Assembly (NCBI GenBank): GCA_035295665.1
Contig: DATGIQ010000185.1
Coordinates: 1 to 18,243 of the forward strand
Length of the DNA: 18,243 nucleotides
Direction: 5' to 3'
Origin: DATGIQ01 sp035295665
GTDB taxonomy: Bacteria > Planctomycetota > Planctomycetia > Gemmatales > Gemmataceae
Shown: positions 15,397 through 18,243 of the stretch, piece by piece
Layout of the letters: each line of letters opens with the position of its first letter
How positions within the stretch are numbered: the stretch's first letter is position 1
Notes under the pieces: model-generated
Told to the model about the DNA's origin: nothing
What the model saw: the letters and a program-made list of their open reading frames with translations, nothing else
Database searches by the model: none
Program-made: the position numbers and the translations under genes

Positions 15397-17455
15397 CCTT
15401 TCTACAACCCATTTCAGTAATTTTGCCGTCCAGGAGTTTTCTAAATTGCCGCAACGTTTCCAGATTGTCAGGGAACAGGTAGCACCGGGTAGCAGTGTCT
15501 TTTTCAACAATAATCGTGCCGTTGTGAACCCGGTCGCTGATCCAGTGCCTGGGTATGTTCAATTTTTCGGCTAACTGTGGGATCGTCAAATAGCCGGCGA
15601 CACGACGTGGATGGGATTGGCTCTCGCGATTCAGCACACGGTGGCGCAGGCGGATCCCTTTCACGGTACTCGGCAGGACGGTTGCGCCGCGCGCCGAGCG
15701 ATGGCCTTGCGCTGTGAGCAGCGCGGCAATTTCGGTGTCGCTTCGTCCCTCGCGGGCCAGGCGGAGGATTGTCGCCTCCATCTGGGCTGCGCCGGTGCGA
15801 TCTGCGAAACGGCCGACCGAGACCGGCAGATCCGTGGTCGTCGTCGCGCCGCCGCGCCACACCACGCGCACGTGAATGCGGTCGCCTCGACGTCCACCGA
15901 GGCGATGGATGACTGCCTTGTCAAGCAACGATCGTAGCAGTGACTTTTTCTGCGCCGACGAGAACAAGCGTTGCTGCTCCCATAACTCGGGCAGCCGCGG
16001 TCCGATGTCATGCAACGCTTCGAGCAGGTCGGCCGGGATGGCCCACACCGGGGTCTGTTGCTCGTCATGCGTCAGGTGCTCTTCCGCTTCCCGCAGTTCG
16101 CGGAGCGCCGCTTCCCAGCGCCGCTCCAGTTCCGCGGCGATTAGACGGTTCTCCGGATCGACCTGTTGGTATTGCCGCTCCGCTCGACTCGCCGCGTAAC
16201 GCAAGCGCTGCAGCTGTTGACGCCGCGCCGCGAAGATCGCCGTGCGCCGCGCGTCCGCTTCCGTGAGCGTCCGCGCGGACAGGTCGATGGAGGCTGACGA
16301 GAGCGCCTCGAAAAACCAGCGCATTACTTGCTCGTCGATCGGTGTGGCCGGCAGCCACTGACAAACAGGTTCACCGTGTTGTTGCCTCAGGTGATTACAG
16401 AGATACCGTGTGCCTCCCTTGTATTGCACGCACAACTTGTGGCCGCACTCGCCGCAGTAGACGATGCCGTGGAGCAGCGCCTGTCCGTCGCGTGGCACGC
16501 CGCGGGTTTTGTTGCGGTCGTACTCGGCGTGGTTATCGCGCAGCATCTGTTGAATCCTCTCATACGTCTGCCACGAGACATACGCCGGATACCGGTCGCG
16601 AACGAGGATCCGCCACTGGCCGAGCGGCAGCACACGTTGTCGCATTTTTCCTGTGTTTTCGGCCCGAATCGACCGCGTGCGGCCATACGCGAAGGCGCCG
16701 GCGTAGGCTGGATTCTTCACCATCGAGCCGAGGTTGGCAATAGTGGGGCGCTTCCATTGGATAGCGCCATAGCGATCACGGCGCGGGACGGTCAGGTGGT
16801 GACCACGGAAGTGATGAACGACCCGGGCCAGCGACTTCTTCTCCAGCAGGGTGTCGAAGACGAGCCCAATCCGGTTCCTGACCTCCTGATCTGGATGCTT
16901 CTCGACACAACCATCGTCGCGTCGGACCAGTCCTGTCGGCAAGGCGAGCGCCAGTTCGCCACGTTCGGCTTTGCTGAGGATTCCGGCGGTCAGGCGGCCG
17001 CGCAGTGTGTGCATTTCTAGCTCCGAAATTGCCCCCTTCAAACCAAGGAGCAACCGGCCATTGACCGAGCCGGGATCGTAGACGCCGTCGCGATCGGCGA
17101 TCAGACAACCGGCGTGGCCACAGAGATCGAGCAATTGGTACCAGTGCGTACAGTTGCGGGCCAATCGCGTGGCCTCGTAGGCGATGATCACGCCGATCTG
17201 CCCCAGGCCGACCTGGGCGGCGAGCTGCTGAAAGCCGAGTCGGCCAGCGGTGGTCGTCGCGGTACGGCCAGTATCGTCGTCGACGATCAGCACGTCTTGC
17301 TCATGCCAGCCGAGTTCATAGGCACGCCGCCTCATGGCGTACTGCAACCGTTGGCTCTCCGTGTTCGTGAGCACTTGATGCGGACTCGACTGTCGAACAT
17401 AGATCACGGCGCGGCGCGTTAGATGACGCGGCTGAATCAAATCGAAAGTTGGCAT
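15380..17455 (-). CDS. Large serine recombinase
   Basis: The 691-aa protein has the resolvase/invertase catalytic domain at 15-165: YVRQSSPHQV with the likely nucleophile S23, ESQRLQY, YEATRLARN (R97 and R100), and LKGAISELEMHTLRGR before the long helix. A Recombinase domain follows (about 170-310). A zinc ribbon comes next, CGECGH..C..C (C334, C337, C353, C365), and then a long coiled-coil region (about 400-465). An unusual C-terminal extension contains a helix-turn-helix-like segment, GYLTIPQLAEKLNIPRHWISDRVHNG (621-646). It cuts DNA and swaps strands at a 2-bp core, here TT. AGGAGG lies six bases before its ATG. Its start overlaps the 82-aa gene by 140 bp, and its stop is four bases from the element edge. 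Confidence 0.93.
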   Translation of the reverse strand: MPTFDLIQPRHLTRRAVIYVRQSSPHQVLTNTESQRLQYAMRRRAYELGWHEQDVLIVDDDTGRTATTTAGRLGFQQLAAQVGLGQIGVIIAYEATRLARNCTHWYQLLDLCGHAGCLIADRDGVYDPGSVNGRLLLGLKGAISELEMHTLRGRLTAGILSKAERGELALALPTGLVRRDDGCVEKHPDQEVRNRIGLVFDTLLEKKSLARVVHHFRGHHLTVPRRDRYGAIQWKRPTIANLGSMVKNPAYAGAFAYGRTRSIRAENTGKMRQRVLPLGQWRILVRDRYPAYVSWQTYERIQQMLRDNHAEYDRNKTRGVPRDGQALLHGIVYCGECGHKLCVQYKGGTRYLCNHLRQQHGEPVCQWLPATPIDEQVMRWFFEALSSASIDLSARTLTEADARRTAIFAARRQQLQRLRYAASRAERQYQQVDPENRLIAAELERRWEAALRELREAEEHLTHDEQQTPVWAIPADLLEALHDIGPRLPELWEQQRLFSSAQKKSLLRSLLDKAVIHRLGGRRGDRIHVRVVWRGGATTTTDLPVSVGRFADRTGAAQMEATILRLAREGRSDTEIAALLTAQGHRSARGATVLPSTVKGIRLRHRVLNRESQSHPRRVAGYLTIPQLAEKLNIPRHWISDRVHNGTIIVEKDTATRCYLFPDNLETLRQFRKLLDGKITEMGCRKEHQDA

Positions 17456-17564
17456 CGAACACCTCCTGAAAAATGCGATTCAGTTCCTGCAAGACTTCTT
17501 GCCGGTCTTCGGCCGAGATCGTGGCCCAGACTCGGCACGCGGGGATCTCCTGACCCTCGGACAC
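17316..17564 (-). CDS. Small 82-aa accessory protein of the recombinase element
   Basis: It starts at a GTG at 17564, eight bases after a strong AAAGGAG. The protein begins VSEGQEIPACRVWATISAEDRQEVLQELNRIFQEVF; the segment from about 15 to 40 is a predicted amphipathic helix rich in acidic and leucine residues. It overlaps the recombinase start by 140 bp in another frame, so the last half (after about residue 46) is constrained by the recombinase and looks non-conserved. It also overlaps the upstream DUF5372-like frame by 85 bp. This tight overlap suggests translational coupling. I recall similar short ORFs before planctomycete recombinases. It may help direct integration or excision; no function is known. 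Confidence 0.65.
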   Translation of the reverse strand: MSEGQEIPACRVWATISAEDRQEVLQELNRIFQEVFDANFRFDSAASSNAPRRDLCSTVESASSAHEHGEPTVAVRHEAACL

Positions 17565-17785
17565 GACTCGTACTCCTTTACGAGGGCGAGCAACTCCTGC
17601 ACAGCGGATCGGCAGAGTTTGGCGCAGGGGGTATCGCGGTCCAAGGTCAAAAGATTGGTGGCAGCACGCGGCAGGCGCAACACGATGCCGTCGCGATAGA
17701 GGACGAAAACGTGGCCATTTGGATTGTGCGTCGCAGAGACAATCTCGAAATGCCGGCCATAGAGGGGGTGGGCAGGATCGGTCAC
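17480..17785 (-). CDS. DUF5372-like small protein
   Basis: The 101-aa frame starts at GTG 17785 and reads VTDPAHPLYGRHFEIVSATHNPNGHVFVLYRDGIVLRLPRAATNLLTLD. This matches, from memory, the DUF5372 pattern (VTxPxHPLxGRxFE, then a beta-rich core with a charged turn). The frame is also open from 17785 to the element edge but has no ATG or TTG, so the true start may be the GTG. The C-terminal third overlaps the 82-aa gene in another frame and is arginine-rich. Only 60 bp lie between this start and the element end. The family often accompanies serine recombinases; a role as recombination partner or directionality factor is speculation. Confidence 0.65.
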   Translation of the reverse strand: MTDPAHPLYGRHFEIVSATHNPNGHVFVLYRDGIVLRLPRAATNLLTLDRDTPCAKLCRSAVQELLALVKEYESCPRVRRSPRAESGPRSRPKTGKKSCRN

Positions 17786-17824
17786 TTCGAGGCAATCGCC
17801 GGTACCATCCGGGTGGTGGAGGGG

Positions 17825-17844
17825 GGTATCAACATCCGATATCG
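17825..17844. repeat. Right terminal half-site (attR inner arm) of the serine recombinase element
   Basis: Read inward from the TT core on the minus strand this starts CGATATCGGATGTTGATACC. It matches the left terminal 20 bases at 13 positions, including TTGAT at positions 13-17. Likely recombinase-binding half-site; inferred from symmetry. Confidence 0.55.
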
Positions 17845-18243
17845 TTCAACACAATCCCGCACGGCCCGCTGATGCGGTGCCTGAGTCGGCGGATCGCGGA
17901 CGGCAGCGTGCTGTCGGTCGTGAAGCGCTGGCTCCAGGCCCCGGTGGTGGAGCGGCGGGAGCGGGGCGAGCAACGCACGACGGCGGCCGCGGACACCAAC
18001 CGCGGCACGCCCCAGGGCGGTGTCGTCTCGCCCCTGTTAGCGAACCTGTACTTCCGGCGATTCGTCCTGGCGTGGAAGCAGTTCGGTCACGAACAGCGAC
18101 TCCAGGCCCGTGTGGTCAACTACGCGGATGACCTGGTCATCTGCTGTCGGCCCGGATCCGGGCCGGCGGCACTGGCCACCTTCCGCAACCTGATCACCCG
18201 GCTGGGGCTGACCGTGAACGAGCGGAAGACCCGACTCGCGCGG
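17845..18243 (+). pseudogene. ltrA: Group II intron reverse transcriptase/maturase, middle part (runs off window)
   Basis: In the frame that continues the left half (TTC = Phe174), this reads FNTIPHGPLMRCLSRRIADG, VLSVVKRWLQAPVVERRERG, GTPQGGVVSPLLANLYF (RT block 4), VVNYADDLVICC (the YADD active site) and LTVNERKTRL (block 7 lead). The frame has no stop or frameshift to base 18243. The RT is therefore intact except for the insertion, which indicates a recent event. The maturase X domain and any endonuclease domain lie past the window. This half has no start codon of its own with a ribosome site. Confidence 0.9.

Larger units (their letters stand above)
15377..17846. mobile_element. Serine recombinase mobile element inserted in the intron RT gene
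   Basis: Comparing the two halves of the RT frame defines the insert to the base: left flank ends CTACTT (to 15376), right flank resumes TTCAACAC (from 17845), with a shared TT. The element is 2470 bp counting one TT. It encodes three minus-strand genes: a small DUF5372-like protein, an 82-aa protein and a 691-aa serine recombinase. The first 20 bases inward from each TT match at 13 positions as an inverted repeat (pattern GAT..CG.AT.TTGAT). There is no longer target duplication and no other cargo. The 2-bp core matches the staggered cut of serine recombinases, so precise excision as a circle is expected. Confidence 0.85.
14361..18243 (+). mobile_element. Group II intron carrying a reverse transcriptase ORF, 3' end outside window
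   Basis: The 5' end at 14361 is GTGTG, matching the GUGYG consensus. It is followed by a short stem (GCCTT/AAGGC) and the segment GGAATCCTCGGGTGGAAGTCC, familiar from domain I of bacterial group II introns that encode this RT type. About 495 bp of structured, non-coding RNA precede the RT start. The flanking TGTTGT (14355-14360) can pair with GCAACA at 14677-14682, a candidate IBS1/EBS1 pair. The intron lies inside an IS66 transposase gene, antisense to it, and is itself interrupted by a serine recombinase element. Domains V/VI were not in view. Confidence 0.85.

Noticed and set aside
16328..17020. 230-codon plus-strand frame inside the recombinase
   Set aside because: The minus strand encodes clear recombinase domains across the same bases.

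Overview
The window is GC-rich bacterial DNA, most likely from a planctomycete close to the Gemmatales. This is inferred from protein families (an ATP-grasp/Mx metallopeptidase pair, a Tat-exported SelA-like protein, a sensor-less kinase cluster with FKBP and DEAD-box helicase, an IS66 transposase) and from a palindromic intergenic repeat present twice. No rRNA or tRNA gene was seen to confirm it.

Region 1 (1-7031) looks like ordinary chromosome. It holds the end of a di-haem cytochrome c peroxidase-type gene; a D-Ala-D-Ala-ligase-like ATP-grasp gene that overlaps tail-to-tail with a zinc metallopeptidase; a secreted hypothetical protein divergent from an exported BNR-repeat sialidase; a Tat-exported SelA-like PLP protein 24 bp behind the sialidase; and a YunC/DUF1805 gene. 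Region 2 (7032-9153) is gene-poor and eroded. It contains the wreck of a tyrosine recombinase with a frameshift and a lost active-site box, one conserved hypothetical gene, and long stretches with no convincing gene.

Region 3 (9154-13609) is a run of plus-strand genes: a receiver-like protein without the phospho-acceptor Asp, a soluble histidine kinase, two small conserved proteins, a SlyD-like FKBP prolyl isomerase, a small unknown protein, and a RhlE-like RNA helicase. The order suggests a cytoplasmic signalling and RNA/protein-folding unit, but this is inference.

Region 4 (13610-18243) is a three-level nest of mobile DNA. An IS66-type transposase gene (minus strand) is split in its catalytic-Glu box by a group II intron (plus strand, 5' end GTGTG at 14361). 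The intron's reverse transcriptase ORF is in turn split, inside the codon for the conserved Phe of the first catalytic motif, by a 2.47 kb element. That element encodes a 691-aa serine recombinase and two small overlapping upstream genes. Its two junctions share a TT dinucleotide, and joining the flanks there restores an intact reading frame (DLSDY-FNTIPH). The element ends carry an imperfect inverted repeat (13 of 20 positions) that looks like attP half-sites. The reverse transcriptase runs off the right edge of the window, so the intron 3' end and the rest of the IS66 gene lie outside.
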